Shown: positions 49,878 to 59,416, numbered from the stretch's first letter. The stretch: DNA of 64,000 nt from an uncultured Oscillospiraceae bacterium (GCA_947589225.1 CANQBC010000006.1:25331-89330), one strand, 5' to 3'. Translations and numbers: made by a program. Notes: a model not told the origin generated them from the letters alone.

Positions 49878-49887
49878 GAAAAAACTA

Positions 49888-49914
49888 CCGGGACTGCCCA
49901 AAGGGCGGTCCCGG
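49888..49914. terminator. Terminator between convergent TetR and ABC genes
   Basis: A 12-bp stem with one G-T pair (49888-49899 with 49903-49914). On the minus strand it is followed by six T, so it can end the ABC operon; on the plus strand the tail is only moderately T-rich. A second perfect 10-bp stem lies at 49958-49980. Confidence 0.65.
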
Positions 49915-49986
49915 TCAGTCTGTCAAAAAACTCAAATTTCGCACGTTCCCCTTGGCATTGAAAGGGCGAAGCCCTTTCAAGCCAGA

Positions 49987-51885
49987 TTACTCCAGCTCGA
50001 AGGCACCGGTGTAGAGCTGGTAGTAGGTTCCCTTCTGGGCGATGAGCTGTTCGTGGGTGCCGCGCTCGATGATGTGACCGTGGTCCAGGACCATGATGGC
50101 GTCGGAGTTCATGACGGTAGAGAGCCTGTGGGCGATGACGAACACGGTGCGGCCCTCCATGAGCCGATCCATGCCCCGCTGCACCAGCGCCTCGGTGCGG
50201 GTGTCGATGGAGCTGGTGGCCTCGTCCAGGATCATCACCGGGGGGTCGGCCACGGCGGCGCGGGCGATGGAGATGAGCTGCCGCTGGCCCTGGGAGAGGC
50301 GCGCGCCGTTATTGGTGAGCATGGTGTCATAGCCGTCCGGCAGGCGCATGATGAAGTCGTGGGCGTTGGCGAGCTTCGCGGCCTCGATGCATTCCTCATC
50401 CGTGGCGTCCAGCTTGCCGTAGCGAATATTCTCCATGACGGTGCCGGTGAAGAGGTTCACGTCCTGCAGCACCACGCCCAGGGAGCGGCGCAGGTCGGCC
50501 TTCTTGATCTTGTTGATGTTGATGCCGTCGTAGCGGATCTTGCCGTCCTCGATGTCGTAGAAGCGGTTGATGAGGTTGGTGATGGTGGTCTTGCCCGCGC
50601 CGGTGGCCCCCACGAAGGCCAGCTTCTGGCCGGGCTTTGCGTAAAGGGAGATGTCGTAGAGGATCTGCTTATCCGGGACGTAGCTGAAATCCACGTCTGT
50701 CATGGTGATGTCGCCGCGAAGCTCGGTGTAGGACACCGACCCGTCGGCCTGGTGCGGGTGCTTCCAGGCCCAGTGGCCGGTGCGCTTGTCGGACTCGGTG
50801 ATGGTGCCGTCGGGGCCGATCTCGGCGTTGACCAGGGTGACGTAGCCGTCGTCCACCTCGGGCGCCTCGTCCATGAGGTCAAAAATGCGCTCCGCGCCCG
50901 CCAGGGCCAGGACGATGGCGTTTAATTGGTTGGAGATCTGGGCGATGGGCATATTGAAGGTGCGGGAGAGGATCATAAAGTTCATGAACGCCCCCAGCTT
51001 CAAAAGCGTCCCGCCGGAGGACACGGCCAGAAGCCCGCCCACCACGGCAAGAACGGCGTACTGGATGTAGCCCAGGTTGTTGTTGACGGGCCCCATGGCG
51101 TTGGCATAGGCCCCGGCGACGTAAGCGTTCTGGCAGAGCTCCTCGTTGAGCGCGTCGAACTCCTTTTTACAGGCGTCCTCGTGGTTAAAGACCTTGACGA
51201 CCCGCTGGCCGCGGATCAGCTCCTCCACGTAGCCGTTGACGCGGCCGAGGGCCTGCTGCTGCTCCAGGAAGTACTTGCCGGAGCGCCCCACCACGAATTT
51301 TGTCACCATGACGATGACAAAGACGGTGAACACCATGACGATGCACAATATCCAGGAGGTGGCGATGAGGTTCACCGACACCACGATCAGGGTGATGATG
51401 GAGGAGACGCACTGGGGGATAGACTGGGACACCATCTGGCGGAGGGTGTCGATGTCGCTGGTGTAGCGGGACATGATGTTTCCGGCGGTGTTGGAGTCAA
51501 AATACCGCAGGGGCAGCTTTTGCATTTTCGCGAACATCTCGTCGCGGATGACCTTCTGCGTGCCCTGGGCCACGGAGACCATCAGGAAGTTATAGAGCCA
51601 CGCGCAGAAGATACCCACCACCAAAATGGCGGCCAACTTCAGAAGGAAGCGCCCGATGGCGGCAAAATCCGCCTCGCCCGCGTCCACCATGGGCAGGAGG
51701 TAGTCGTCCACCAGATCCCCCAGGGCCGTGGCGCTGCGGGTCTGGGCGTAGGCGGTGACGATGATACAGATAAAGACGATGACGAGGATGGGGATATATT
51801 TCTCCATGTAGCGCAAAAGGCGCGAAAGGGTTCTCTTCGGGTCGCGGGCGCGGCGTCCGTCGCCTCTCATTCTCGGTCCGGGCAT
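49987..51885 (-). CDS. ABC exporter half-transporter (permease plus ATPase), second subunit
   Basis: The 632-residue protein starts at ATG 51885, which overlaps the stop of the partner gene (TGATG). Six membrane helices occupy about 30-330; the ATPase half has Walker A GATGAGKTT, the signature LSQGQRQ and Walker B VMILDEATSSID. An insertion of about 40 residues (GYVTLVNAEIGPDGTITESDKRTGHWAWKHPHQ) precedes the ATPase core, as in many clostridial pairs. With the upstream gene it should form a heterodimeric lipid or drug exporter. Confidence 0.92.
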   Translation of the reverse strand: MPGPRMRGDGRRARDPKRTLSRLLRYMEKYIPILVIVFICIIVTAYAQTRSATALGDLVDDYLLPMVDAGEADFAAIGRFLLKLAAILVVGIFCAWLYNFLMVSVAQGTQKVIRDEMFAKMQKLPLRYFDSNTAGNIMSRYTSDIDTLRQMVSQSIPQCVSSIITLIVVSVNLIATSWILCIVMVFTVFVIVMVTKFVVGRSGKYFLEQQQALGRVNGYVEELIRGQRVVKVFNHEDACKKEFDALNEELCQNAYVAGAYANAMGPVNNNLGYIQYAVLAVVGGLLAVSSGGTLLKLGAFMNFMILSRTFNMPIAQISNQLNAIVLALAGAERIFDLMDEAPEVDDGYVTLVNAEIGPDGTITESDKRTGHWAWKHPHQADGSVSYTELRGDITMTDVDFSYVPDKQILYDISLYAKPGQKLAFVGATGAGKTTITNLINRFYDIEDGKIRYDGININKIKKADLRRSLGVVLQDVNLFTGTVMENIRYGKLDATDEECIEAAKLANAHDFIMRLPDGYDTMLTNNGARLSQGQRQLISIARAAVADPPVMILDEATSSIDTRTEALVQRGMDRLMEGRTVFVIAHRLSTVMNSDAIMVLDHGHIIERGTHEQLIAQKGTYYQLYTGAFELE

Positions 51886-53630
51886 CAGTCCTCATCTCCT
51901 TTCACCTGGGAATTGTAGACCTCCTGATAGATGGTGGAGGTTTTCAGAAGCTCCTCATGGGTGCCCATGGCGGCGATCGCGCCGCCGTCCATGATGATAA
52001 TGATGTCGGCGTCCTGGACGCTGGCCACGCGTTGGGCGATGATGAGCTTTGTCGTGCCGGGGATCTCCTCGGCAAAGGCCTTTCGAATTATGGCGTCGGT
52101 TTTGGTGTCCACCGCGGAGGTGGAGTCGTCCAAAATCAAAATTTTCGGTTTTTTCAACAGGGCCCTCGCGATACACAGCCTCTGCTTCTGGCCGCCGGAG
52201 ACGTTGGTGCCGCCCTGCTCGATGTGGGTGTTGTAGCCGTCGGGGAAGCCCTCGATGAACTCGTGGGCGCAGGCCAGACGGCAGGCGTGCTCCATCTCCT
52301 CGTCCGTGGCGTCCGGGTTGCCCCAGCGCAGGTTTTCCTTGATGGTGCCGGAGAAGAGCTCGTTTTTCTGCAAAACCATCGCGACGCTGTCGCGCAAAGT
52401 CGTCAGGTCATAGTCCCGGACATCGATGCCGCCGACGCGCAGCGTCCCCTCGGTGACGTCGTAGAGCCGGGGAATGAGCTGTACGAGGGTGGATTTTGAA
52501 GAGCCTGTGCCGCCCAAAATGCCCACGGTGGCGCCGGAGGGGATGTGGAGATCCACGTCCCGGAGGGCCATGTTTTTGGCCTTGGCGGAGTATTTGAAGC
52601 TGACGTCCTCAAAGTCGATGGAGCCGTCGGGGACTTCGGTGACGGCCTGGGCGGGGCTTGTGAGGTTCGGCTCTTCGGTCAAGATCTCGTATGTACGCCT
52701 CAGGGGGGCGCGGGACATGATCATCATGACGTAGACCATGGAGAGCATCATGAGGGAGGAGAGCACCTGGGTGGTGTAGGTGAACATGGAGCTGAGCTGC
52801 CCCGTGGTGAGGCCGTTCCCGGGAATGTTGCCGGAGGCGATCACCATCTTGGCACCGAACCAGGAGATGGCCAGGATGCACCCGTAGACGCACGTCTGCA
52901 TCACGGGGCTATTGAGGGCCAAAATCTTCTCGGCTTTGCAGAAGTCCCGGTAGATGGAGCCGGAAATGCCGGTGAACTTTTCGGTCTCCTTGTCCTCGCG
53001 GACAAAGCTCTTGACGACGCGGATGCCGTGGACGTTCTCCTGCACCACGTTGTTGAGCTTGTCGTAGGTCCGAAAGACCCGGTCAAAGATGCTGTGGACT
53101 AAGGGAACCAGGCAGATGAGGGCCACGATGAGGATGGGCATGGCCACGCAGTAGACGAGGGAGAGCTTCACGGAGATGGTCATGGCGGAGATGAAGGCCA
53201 AAATCATGGTCATCGGGGCCCGGATCGCCATGCGGATCATCATCTGGAAGGTCATCTGGAGGTTTGCAACATCCGATGTAAGGCGCGTGACGATGGAGGC
53301 GGTGGAAAATTTGTCGATGTTGGAGAAGCTGAAATCCTGGACGCGGTAGTACATATCGTGCCGGAGATTCTTGGCAAAGCCCGTGCCGGCTTTTGTGGCG
53401 AAGGCGGCGGACGCCACGCCGAAGGCGAGCGAGCACAGGGCGCACAGCACCAGCTCCAGGGAGCGGACGAGCACCACGTGCATGTCCCCCAGTTGGACGC
53501 CGTAGTCGTAAAGGGCCGCCATCACCTTGGGGATGGTGACCTCCATGGCCACCTCGCCGATCATGGTGAGCGGCGCCAGGATGGCGGCCAGAGTGTATTC
53601 CCGGACGCACCGGGACAGTCTTCGTATCAA
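51885..53630 (-). CDS. ABC exporter half-transporter, first subunit
   Basis: The start is TTG 53630 (581 residues, the usual length), with AAGGAG nine bases upstream inside the end of the marR gene. Longer readings to 53864 run back through that gene. Six membrane helices are followed by the ATPase with Walker A GGTGSSKST, signature VSGGQKQR and Walker B ILILDDSTSAVD; the Asp instead of Glu after Walker B marks a degenerate catalytic site, as usual for one subunit of heterodimeric exporters. It is translationally coupled to both neighbours. Confidence 0.92.
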   Translation of the reverse strand: MIRRLSRCVREYTLAAILAPLTMIGEVAMEVTIPKVMAALYDYGVQLGDMHVVLVRSLELVLCALCSLAFGVASAAFATKAGTGFAKNLRHDMYYRVQDFSFSNIDKFSTASIVTRLTSDVANLQMTFQMMIRMAIRAPMTMILAFISAMTISVKLSLVYCVAMPILIVALICLVPLVHSIFDRVFRTYDKLNNVVQENVHGIRVVKSFVREDKETEKFTGISGSIYRDFCKAEKILALNSPVMQTCVYGCILAISWFGAKMVIASGNIPGNGLTTGQLSSMFTYTTQVLSSLMMLSMVYVMMIMSRAPLRRTYEILTEEPNLTSPAQAVTEVPDGSIDFEDVSFKYSAKAKNMALRDVDLHIPSGATVGILGGTGSSKSTLVQLIPRLYDVTEGTLRVGGIDVRDYDLTTLRDSVAMVLQKNELFSGTIKENLRWGNPDATDEEMEHACRLACAHEFIEGFPDGYNTHIEQGGTNVSGGQKQRLCIARALLKKPKILILDDSTSAVDTKTDAIIRKAFAEEIPGTTKLIIAQRVASVQDADIIIIMDGGAIAAMGTHEELLKTSTIYQEVYNSQVKGDED

Positions 53631-53634
53631 GTTG

Positions 53635-54120
53635 TCATTCTCCTTCCTGTTGGCGGCATTTGCCGCCGGCTGTTTTCGCGTTTTCCACCACCCGATCCAG
53701 AAGGGCGTTGAGGGCGGAAAGCTCCTCGGCGGTGAAGCCCTGGCTGAGGCGGGCGTCCAGCTCGTCCAGCCTGTCCTTCGTGTGCTGGGCCGCCTCCGCG
53801 CCTTTTTCCGTGAGCAGGATGCGCTTGCGGCGGCGGTCGGATTCGTCCTCCCGGAAATACACAAGCCCGCGCTCGGCCATGCGGTCCAAAAGGCCCGTGG
53901 CGGTGGGGTGCTTTATGTTGAAACGCTCCTCGATGTCGCGCTGGCAGGGGGGCTGGGCCTCATGGCAGTGCAGATAGCCCAACAGAAAGGACTGCGCGCC
54001 CGTGATGCCCAGCTCGTGGGTGCTCTCGTCGGCTATGCGCCGGAAACTGTTGGCGATGAATTTCACCTTGGGGCCCAGACGGTCGGCCGGTTCCGTTCTG
54101 TTCGTAGTCGTCACCTCCAA
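53635..54120 (-). CDS. MarR-family transcription regulator
   Basis: The 161-residue protein has the winged helix of MarR repressors (ITGAQSFLLGYLHCHEAQPPCQRDIEERFNIKHPTATGLLDRMAERGLVYFREDESDRRRKRILLTEKG). The start is uncertain: TTG 54120 and GTG 54114 both overlap the GGAGG that should serve as ribosome site, and no start lies at a normal distance. It heads the operon with the ABC exporter pair, a frequent arrangement in which the regulator controls its own exporter in response to a drug. Confidence 0.9.
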   Translation of the reverse strand: MEVTTTNRTEPADRLGPKVKFIANSFRRIADESTHELGITGAQSFLLGYLHCHEAQPPCQRDIEERFNIKHPTATGLLDRMAERGLVYFREDESDRRRKRILLTEKGAEAAQHTKDRLDELDARLSQGFTAEELSALNALLDRVVENAKTAGGKCRQQEGE

Positions 54121-54139
54121 ATTACGTCGTATGCGTCAT

Positions 54140-54168
54140 ATTATAGGCCCTCTTCGGGGAAGAGTCAA
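54140..54168 (-). promoter_or_regulatory. Promoter of the marR-ABC operon
   Basis: TTGACT (54163-54168), 17 bases, TATAAT (54140-54145). The sequence just downstream (54121-54140) is an imperfect palindrome that could be the repressor site. Confidence 0.8.
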
Positions 54169-54271
54169 TGGTGAAAGAGGAAAGAAACAGTGGAAATCGG
54201 AGAGACAATATGGTAAGATTGACGTGTGAAGAGTGAGACGGCGTTTTGACATCATACGAAGGAGCTATCAC

Positions 54272-54670
54272 ATGGACTTTTTCACATTTGATTTAAACGG
54301 GACGCAGCTGAGCAATCTCTCATCTCTGGCTCTGGCCCACATCGGGGACGCGGTCTACGAGCTGATGGCGCGCTCATATCTGGTGTCCTCCGGCAAGGAG
54401 ACGAATCACTCCCTGCACAGGGCTACGGTGGCCCTGGTGGCGGCGCCGGCGCAGGCGGCGGGGGCGGAGAGGATCCTGGACGCTCTGACGCAAGAGGAGC
54501 GCGAGGTCTATAAGCGCGGAAGGAACGCCAAGGTTCACGCGGTGCCCCGCGGGGCCACCCTCCGGGAGTACCACGCCGCCACGGCGCTGGAGGCGCTTTT
54601 TGGGTATCTCTATTTAAAGGGCAGGCGGGAGAGACTGAACGAGCTCTTCGCCGCGATTCTGGGGGTGTAG
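54272..54670 (+). CDS. mrnC: Mini-ribonuclease III
   Basis: ATG 54272 (132 residues) has GAAGGAG seven bases upstream. The RNase III catalytic helix (LALAHIGDAVYELMARSYLV) with its Asp is present but the double-stranded-RNA-binding domain is absent, which defines Mini-III. The segment VYKRGRNAKVHAVPRGATLREYHAATALEALFGYLYL is diagnostic. The enzyme trims 23S rRNA ends. It precedes the rqcH gene by three bases. Confidence 0.95.
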   Translation: MDFFTFDLNGTQLSNLSSLALAHIGDAVYELMARSYLVSSGKETNHSLHRATVALVAAPAQAAGAERILDALTQEEREVYKRGRNAKVHAVPRGATLREYHAATALEALFGYLYLKGRRERLNELFAAILGV

Positions 54671-54673
54671 AAG

Positions 54674-56386
54674 ATGGCGTTTGACGCTTTGTTTTTAAGA
54701 TGCCTTGTCCGGGAGCTTGCCGGGGAGCTCACGGGGGCGAGGATCGAGAAGATCCAGCAGCCGGCCCGGGGCACGGTGGTGCTGACGGTGAAGGGGGAAC
54801 GGCGGCGGGAACTGCTCATCGGGGGCTCCTCCGGCGCACCCAGGATCCATTTTACCGAAGCCGCCTTTGAAAAGCCCCCGGAGCCGCCCATGTTCTGTAT
54901 GCTGCTGCGCAAGCACCTCACCGGTGCGCGGATATTGGAGGTGGCCATGCCCGCCACGGACCGGGTGCTGCTTATGCGCCTTTCAGCGCCGGGGATGTTC
55001 GGCGAGGGGGAGGAGCGCGGGCTGGCTGTGGAGCTTATCGGCCACGCGGCCAACGTGATTTTGACGGACGGGGAGGGCGTCATCACCGACTGCCTTTACC
55101 GCACAGGCTCCGCCGAGGACAGCCGCGCCGTCCAGCCGGGGATGCGCTACCGCCTGCCGACCATGCAGGACAAGCGGGAGCTTTTGACGATGACGGATGA
55201 GGAGATCGGCTCCGCCGTCTCCGGCTTTGAACCGGGGCGGTCCCTGGACAGGCGGGTGCTGGAGAGCTTCCTGGGCGTCTCGCCCCTCGTCGCCCGCGAG
55301 ATGGCCTTCCGTGCGGAGAGCGGGGGACTGGCCGCGCCCCTGGCGGCCCTGCGGGACGCGGTGCTGGCCGGGGGAGAGCCGTGCCTGATCGCGGATCCGG
55401 AGGGAATGCCTTTCGACTTTTCGTATATCCCCGTTTTCCAGTACGGCGTGGGATATGGACTTACAAAATACGACACATTTTCTGAGCTTCTCGACGCCTT
55501 CTACGCGAAAAAGGACGCCGCGGAGCGGCGGCGTCAACGGGCGGGGGAGCTGAGAAAAACGGCAAATAACGCCAGGAACCGGGTGGCGCGGCGTCTGGCG
55601 GCCCAGCGGCAGGAGCTTTTGAATACGGAGAACATGGAGTGGCTTCGGGAGTGCGGGGATATCGTCACCGCCAACATCTACGCCATGAAGAAGGGCCAGC
55701 GGGAGCTTACGGCGGAGGATTTCTACCGGGAGGACGGGGGAAGCCGGACGATTCCCCTTGACCCCCTGAAGTCGCCCCAGCAGAACGCGGCAAAATATTA
55801 TAAGGACTACGCCAGGGCAAAAAGCGCCGCGACGCATCTGACGGAGCGGATAAGCGAGGGCGAGAGCGAGCTTTCGTATCTGGACAGCGTTCTCGACGAG
55901 ATCGACCGGGCGGAGACGGAGCGGGATCTTGCGGAGATCCGCGCCGAGCTGGAGGGAACCGGGTATCTTCGCGTCCCCAGGCAGAACCGCCGTCCCAAGC
56001 GCCAGCCCTCGCAGCCCATGCGCTTTCGCTCCAGCGCCGGACTTCTCATCCGCGCCGGACGGAATAACGCCCAGAACGACGCGCTGACGCTGAGGGACAG
56101 CGCCAGATCCGACCTGTGGTTCCACGCCTCCAAGCTCCACGGCGCCCATGTGATCCTCTCCCGCGAGGGCGGCGCGCCGGACGACGAGTCCGTCCGTGAG
56201 GCCGCCGCCATTGCCGCCTACTACTCCCAGGCCCGGGGCGCGTCCAAGGTGCCGGTTGACATCACGGAGGTCAAGCAGATAAAGAAGCCCGCCGGAGGAA
56301 GGCCGGGGATGGTGATCTATCACACCTACCGCACCGTGATGGCCGAGCCTGACGAGACGCTGGTGGAGAGGCTGAGGGTGAAATAG
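54674..56386 (+). CDS. rqcH: RqcH (NFACT family) ribosome quality-control factor
   Basis: The 570-residue protein has the NFACT-N domain (MAFDALFLRCLVRELAGELTGARIEKIQQP), helix-hairpin-helix and coiled-coil middle (about 270-440), and the NFACT-R domain (LLIRAGRNNAQNDALTLR, DLWFHASKLHGAHVILS). RqcH binds stalled 50S subunits and adds alanine tails that mark the nascent chain for degradation. Older annotations call this family fibronectin-binding protein. It is co-transcribed with mrnC and ends in a terminator. Confidence 0.95.
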   Translation: MAFDALFLRCLVRELAGELTGARIEKIQQPARGTVVLTVKGERRRELLIGGSSGAPRIHFTEAAFEKPPEPPMFCMLLRKHLTGARILEVAMPATDRVLLMRLSAPGMFGEGEERGLAVELIGHAANVILTDGEGVITDCLYRTGSAEDSRAVQPGMRYRLPTMQDKRELLTMTDEEIGSAVSGFEPGRSLDRRVLESFLGVSPLVAREMAFRAESGGLAAPLAALRDAVLAGGEPCLIADPEGMPFDFSYIPVFQYGVGYGLTKYDTFSELLDAFYAKKDAAERRRQRAGELRKTANNARNRVARRLAAQRQELLNTENMEWLRECGDIVTANIYAMKKGQRELTAEDFYREDGGSRTIPLDPLKSPQQNAAKYYKDYARAKSAATHLTERISEGESELSYLDSVLDEIDRAETERDLAEIRAELEGTGYLRVPRQNRRPKRQPSQPMRFRSSAGLLIRAGRNNAQNDALTLRDSARSDLWFHASKLHGAHVILSREGGAPDDESVREAAAIAAYYSQARGASKVPVDITEVKQIKKPAGGRPGMVIYHTYRTVMAEPDETLVERLRVK

Positions 56387-56574
56387 GAAAAAGCCCTGAC
56401 GGGCTTTTTCCTACAAAGGGGAACGTTCAGAAAAAATCCGTGAATTTTGCGAAATTCACGGATTTTTTCCTGCCGTCGCTCTGCGCGCACGCCCTCCGGC
56501 CTTGAGGGCCGGAGGGCGCACACTTGTGCGACAAAAGGATATTTTTCCGGCGTGCATGCCGCCGGAAAAATATC
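56386..56574. repeat. Cluster of four perfect palindromes between convergent rqcH and nth
   Basis: Stems lie at 56386-56411 (11 bp, includes the last base of the rqcH stop), 56431-56468 (17 bp, ending in six T), 56490-56518 (12 bp, GC-rich) and 56538-56574 (15 bp). The second is a clear plus-strand terminator; the fourth, with T-rich arms on both strands, can serve nth. Confidence 0.8.
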
Positions 56575-56602
56575 TGATTTTGAGTTTTTCGACAAAGGGG
56601 GT

Positions 56603-57238
56603 TCAGTTTGCGCCGGAGGCGTAGCGGCACAGATCCCGGAGGACGCATTTTTCGCACTGGGGGCGGCGGGCCACGCAGACGGCGCGGCCGTGGAGGACCA
56701 TGCGGTGGCAGAAGTCGTTGGACTTGTCCGGCGGCAGGATGGCCCGGAGGATGGGTTCGATCTTCGCAGGATCCTTTGTGTCCACATAGCCCAGGAGGTT
56801 TGTGATGCGGATGCAGTGGGTGTCCACCACCACGGCGCCTGGGGCGTTGTAGACGTCGCCCAGGATGAGGTTGGCGCTTTTTCGCCCCACGCCGGGGAGC
56901 TTCAGAAGATCCTCCATATTGTCCGGGACTTTTCCGTTAAACCGCGTCTCGATCATGACGGCGGCGTTGACGATGTCGCTGGCCTTGCCGTGGTAAAAGC
57001 CGCAGGAGCGGATGTACTGCTCCACGTCCTCGACCCTGGCCTGGGCCATGTCCCGCACCGTGGGATACCGGGCGAAGAGGGCGGGGGTGACCTGGTTGAC
57101 CCGGGCGTCGGTGCACTGGGCGGCCAGGCGCACGCTCACCAGCAGGTGGTAGGCGTCGTCGTAGTCCAGGGTACACTGGGCCAGGGGGTACTCCCGCTCA
57201 AGCCTCGCCACGATCTCGTCAGAAACGGCTTTATCCAT
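56603..57238 (-). CDS. nth: Endonuclease III
   Basis: The 211-residue protein has the helix-hairpin-helix LLKLPGVGRKSANLILG with the catalytic Lys, the catalytic Asp in VVVDTHCIRITNLLG, and the C-terminal iron-sulfur loop C-x6-C-x2-C-x5-C (CVARRPQCEKCVLRDLC). It removes oxidised pyrimidines and nicks abasic sites in base-excision repair. The start ATG 57238 follows AGG by about ten bases. It is transcribed divergently from the exonuclease gene. Confidence 0.97.
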   Translation of the reverse strand: MDKAVSDEIVARLEREYPLAQCTLDYDDAYHLLVSVRLAAQCTDARVNQVTPALFARYPTVRDMAQARVEDVEQYIRSCGFYHGKASDIVNAAVMIETRFNGKVPDNMEDLLKLPGVGRKSANLILGDVYNAPGAVVVDTHCIRITNLLGYVDTKDPAKIEPILRAILPPDKSNDFCHRMVLHGRAVCVARRPQCEKCVLRDLCRYASGAN

Positions 57239-57360
57239 GCGATCACGACCTTTTTCGCTTTTTTCGTATTATAACACCTTTCGGGGGCACTTGCAACAAC
57301 CCATGCCCGGTGATATAATGGAGAAAAACGCGCAAAGAGGGTGAGGGTACGGACAGATTT

Positions 57361-57903
57361 GTGGTTTTTGACGTGGAGACGCCGAATTTCCGAAACGACC
57401 GCATGAGCGCAATCGGCGTGGCGGTGGTGGAGAACGGGGCCGTCACGGAGGAGTTTGAGACGCTTGTGGACCCGGAGACGTTTTTCAGCCCCTTCAACAT
57501 CCAACTGACGGGCATCACGCCCGAGGCCGCCGCCCAGGCCCCCGCCTTCCCGGAGGTGTGGGAGACGCTGCGGCCCGTGTTTGAGAGCGGGATCCTGGCG
57601 GCCCACAACGCCCCCTTCGACATGGGGGTGCTCCGCGCCTGCCTTGCCCACTACGGCATCGCCTGGAGGAAGTACGCGCCGTATGTCTGCACCTGCCAGA
57701 TGGCCCGGCGGTGCTACGGACTGCCTCACAACAACCTCAACGTGCTGTGCGACTATCTGGGCATCGGCCTTGACCACCACCGGGCGGGGAGCGACGCCCG
57801 CGCCGCGGCGCTCCTGCTCATTGACGAGCTGGCCCGCGGGATGAGATCGGAGGATTTTAAACGGTTTTACTATATGCTGCCAAAGACGGGGGAGGTGCGA
57901 TGA
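57361..57903 (+). CDS. DnaQ-like 3'-5' exonuclease
   Basis: The 180-residue protein shows the DEDDh exonuclease motifs: FDVETPN (Exo I, with Asp-x-Glu), HNAPFDMGVLRACL (Exo II) and HHRAGSDARAAALLL (Exo III, His and Asp). The start is uncertain: GTG 57361 lacks a ribosome site at proper distance and the frame is open a few codons upstream (TDRF). These enzymes proofread or trim DNA ends. The gene overlaps rarA by one to four bases, so they are one operon. Confidence 0.88.
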   Translation: MVFDVETPNFRNDRMSAIGVAVVENGAVTEEFETLVDPETFFSPFNIQLTGITPEAAAQAPAFPEVWETLRPVFESGILAAHNAPFDMGVLRACLAHYGIAWRKYAPYVCTCQMARRCYGLPHNNLNVLCDYLGIGLDHHRAGSDARAAALLLIDELARGMRSEDFKRFYYMLPKTGEVR

Positions 57904-59183
57904 TGGGGACGGGAAGGCCGCTTGCGGACGAGATTCGGCCCCGGACGCTGGACGAGGTGTACGGGCAGAAGCATATTTTAGGGGAGAACGGTCTTTTGAG
58001 GCGGATCATCCGCTCCGGGGACATCCCCAACATGATCTTTTACGGGCCGTCCGGCTCCGGGAAAACCACCGTCGCCAACATCATCGCCCACGAGACGAAG
58101 CGGGAGCTGCGGCGCTTGAACGCCACCACGGCCTCATTGCAGGACATCAAGGACATCATCGCGGAGCTGGACACGTTCCTGACGCCCAACGGGGTGCTCT
58201 TGTATCTCGACGAGATCCAGTATTTCAATAAAAAGCAGCAGCAGTCGCTTTTGGAGTTTATCGAGAACGGGAAGATCACCCTCATCGCCTCCACCACGGA
58301 GAACCCGTATTTTTACATCTACAACGCGGTGCTCTCCCGCTCCACGGTGTTTGAGTTCAAGGAGCTGACGGCGGAGGATGTTCTTCTGGCGGTGGAGCGG
58401 GCGGCGAAGCTGGCCGGGGAGCGCTTCGGAGAGGCGGACATCCAGGAGGGCGTTCTGGAGCATATCGCCGCCTCCTCCGGCGGGGACGTGCGCAAATCCG
58501 TCAACGCCCTGGAGCTTCTCTTCACCGCGGCCCCCAGGGGCGCGGACGGGAAGCTTCAGATCACCCTGGAGGACGCCGCCCTGGCGTCGCAGAAGAACGC
58601 CATGCGCTACGACAGGGACGGGGATCAGCATTTTGACGCGGTGAGCGCGCTGATGAAGTCCCTGCGGGGGTCCGACCCGGACGCGGCGCTCCACTATCTG
58701 GCCCGCGCCCTGTCGGCGGGGGACATGGCGGGGGCGTGCCGGAGGATCCTGTGCTCGGCCAGCGAGGACATCGGCCTTGCCTACCCCCAGGCGGCGGCCA
58801 TTGTGAAGGCGTGTGTGGATTCCGCGCTTCAATTGGGCATGCCGGAGGCAAAGCTGCCGCTGGCGGAGGCGGTGATCCTGCTTGCCACCGCGCCCAAGTC
58901 CAACTCCGTGGTCATGGCGATAGACCGGGCCTTTGCCGACGTGGAGGCCGGGAAGGCCGGCCCCATCCCCCGGGAGCTCCAGAACGTCCACGCCGACGGC
59001 GCCGGGTTTGAGCGGGAGCAGGGGTATCTCTATCCCCACGATTTCCCCGGCCACTGGGTGAAGCAGCAATATTTGCCGGACGGGATCCGGGACGCCGTTT
59101 ACTACGAATACGGGGATAATAAGGTGGAGCAGGCGGCGAAGAAGTACTGGGAGCTTATAAAGGGGGAGCGGGATGGACATTAA
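57903..59183 (+). CDS. rarA: Replication-associated recombination protein A (RarA/MgsA AAA+ ATPase)
   Basis: ATG 57903 is preferred over ATG 57900 because GGAGG then lies seven bases upstream; the product is 426 residues. The AAA+ module has Walker A GPSGSGKTT, Walker B VLLYLDEIQYFNKKQQ and sensor TENPYFYIYNAVLSR, followed by the clamp-loader-like C-terminal domain (SEDIGLAYPQAAAIVKAC, PHDFPGHWVKQQYLP). RarA acts at stalled replication forks. It overlaps the DUF951 gene by 11 bases. Confidence 0.95.
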   Translation: MGTGRPLADEIRPRTLDEVYGQKHILGENGLLRRIIRSGDIPNMIFYGPSGSGKTTVANIIAHETKRELRRLNATTASLQDIKDIIAELDTFLTPNGVLLYLDEIQYFNKKQQQSLLEFIENGKITLIASTTENPYFYIYNAVLSRSTVFEFKELTAEDVLLAVERAAKLAGERFGEADIQEGVLEHIAASSGGDVRKSVNALELLFTAAPRGADGKLQITLEDAALASQKNAMRYDRDGDQHFDAVSALMKSLRGSDPDAALHYLARALSAGDMAGACRRILCSASEDIGLAYPQAAAIVKACVDSALQLGMPEAKLPLAEAVILLATAPKSNSVVMAIDRAFADVEAGKAGPIPRELQNVHADGAGFEREQGYLYPHDFPGHWVKQQYLPDGIRDAVYYEYGDNKVEQAAKKYWELIKGERDGH

Positions 59184-59373
59184 GGTGGGCGACATCGTCA
59201 CCATGAAAAAGCCCCACCCCTGCGGATCGGACAGATGGGAGATCACCCGCGTGGGGGCGGATTTCAAGCTCAGGTGCCTGGGCTGCGGCCGGGAGGTCAT
59301 GAACCCCCGGAGCAAGGCGGAGAAGGGCATCCGAAAGGTGGAGCGGGACGGCGTCGAGGTGAAAATCAAATAG
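59173..59373 (+). CDS. DUF951 family protein
   Basis: The 66-residue protein (MDIKVGDIVTMKKPHPCGSDRWEITRVGADFKLRCLGCGREVM) is a typical DUF951 member, a small all-beta RNA- or DNA-binding-like fold with conserved Pro-His-Pro-Cys-Gly and Cys-x2-Cys that may bind zinc. Its function is unknown. It is the last gene of the exonuclease-rarA operon and is followed by a terminator. Confidence 0.93.
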   Translation: MDIKVGDIVTMKKPHPCGSDRWEITRVGADFKLRCLGCGREVMNPRSKAEKGIRKVERDGVEVKIK

Positions 59374-59390
59374 AAGGCGGCGTGCCGCCG

Positions 59391-59416
59391 TGTCCCCGGT
59401 CTCCGGGGACATTTTT
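59391..59416 (+). terminator. Terminator after the DUF951 gene
   Basis: A perfect 9-bp stem (59391-59399 with 59403-59411) followed by five T. Confidence 0.9.
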
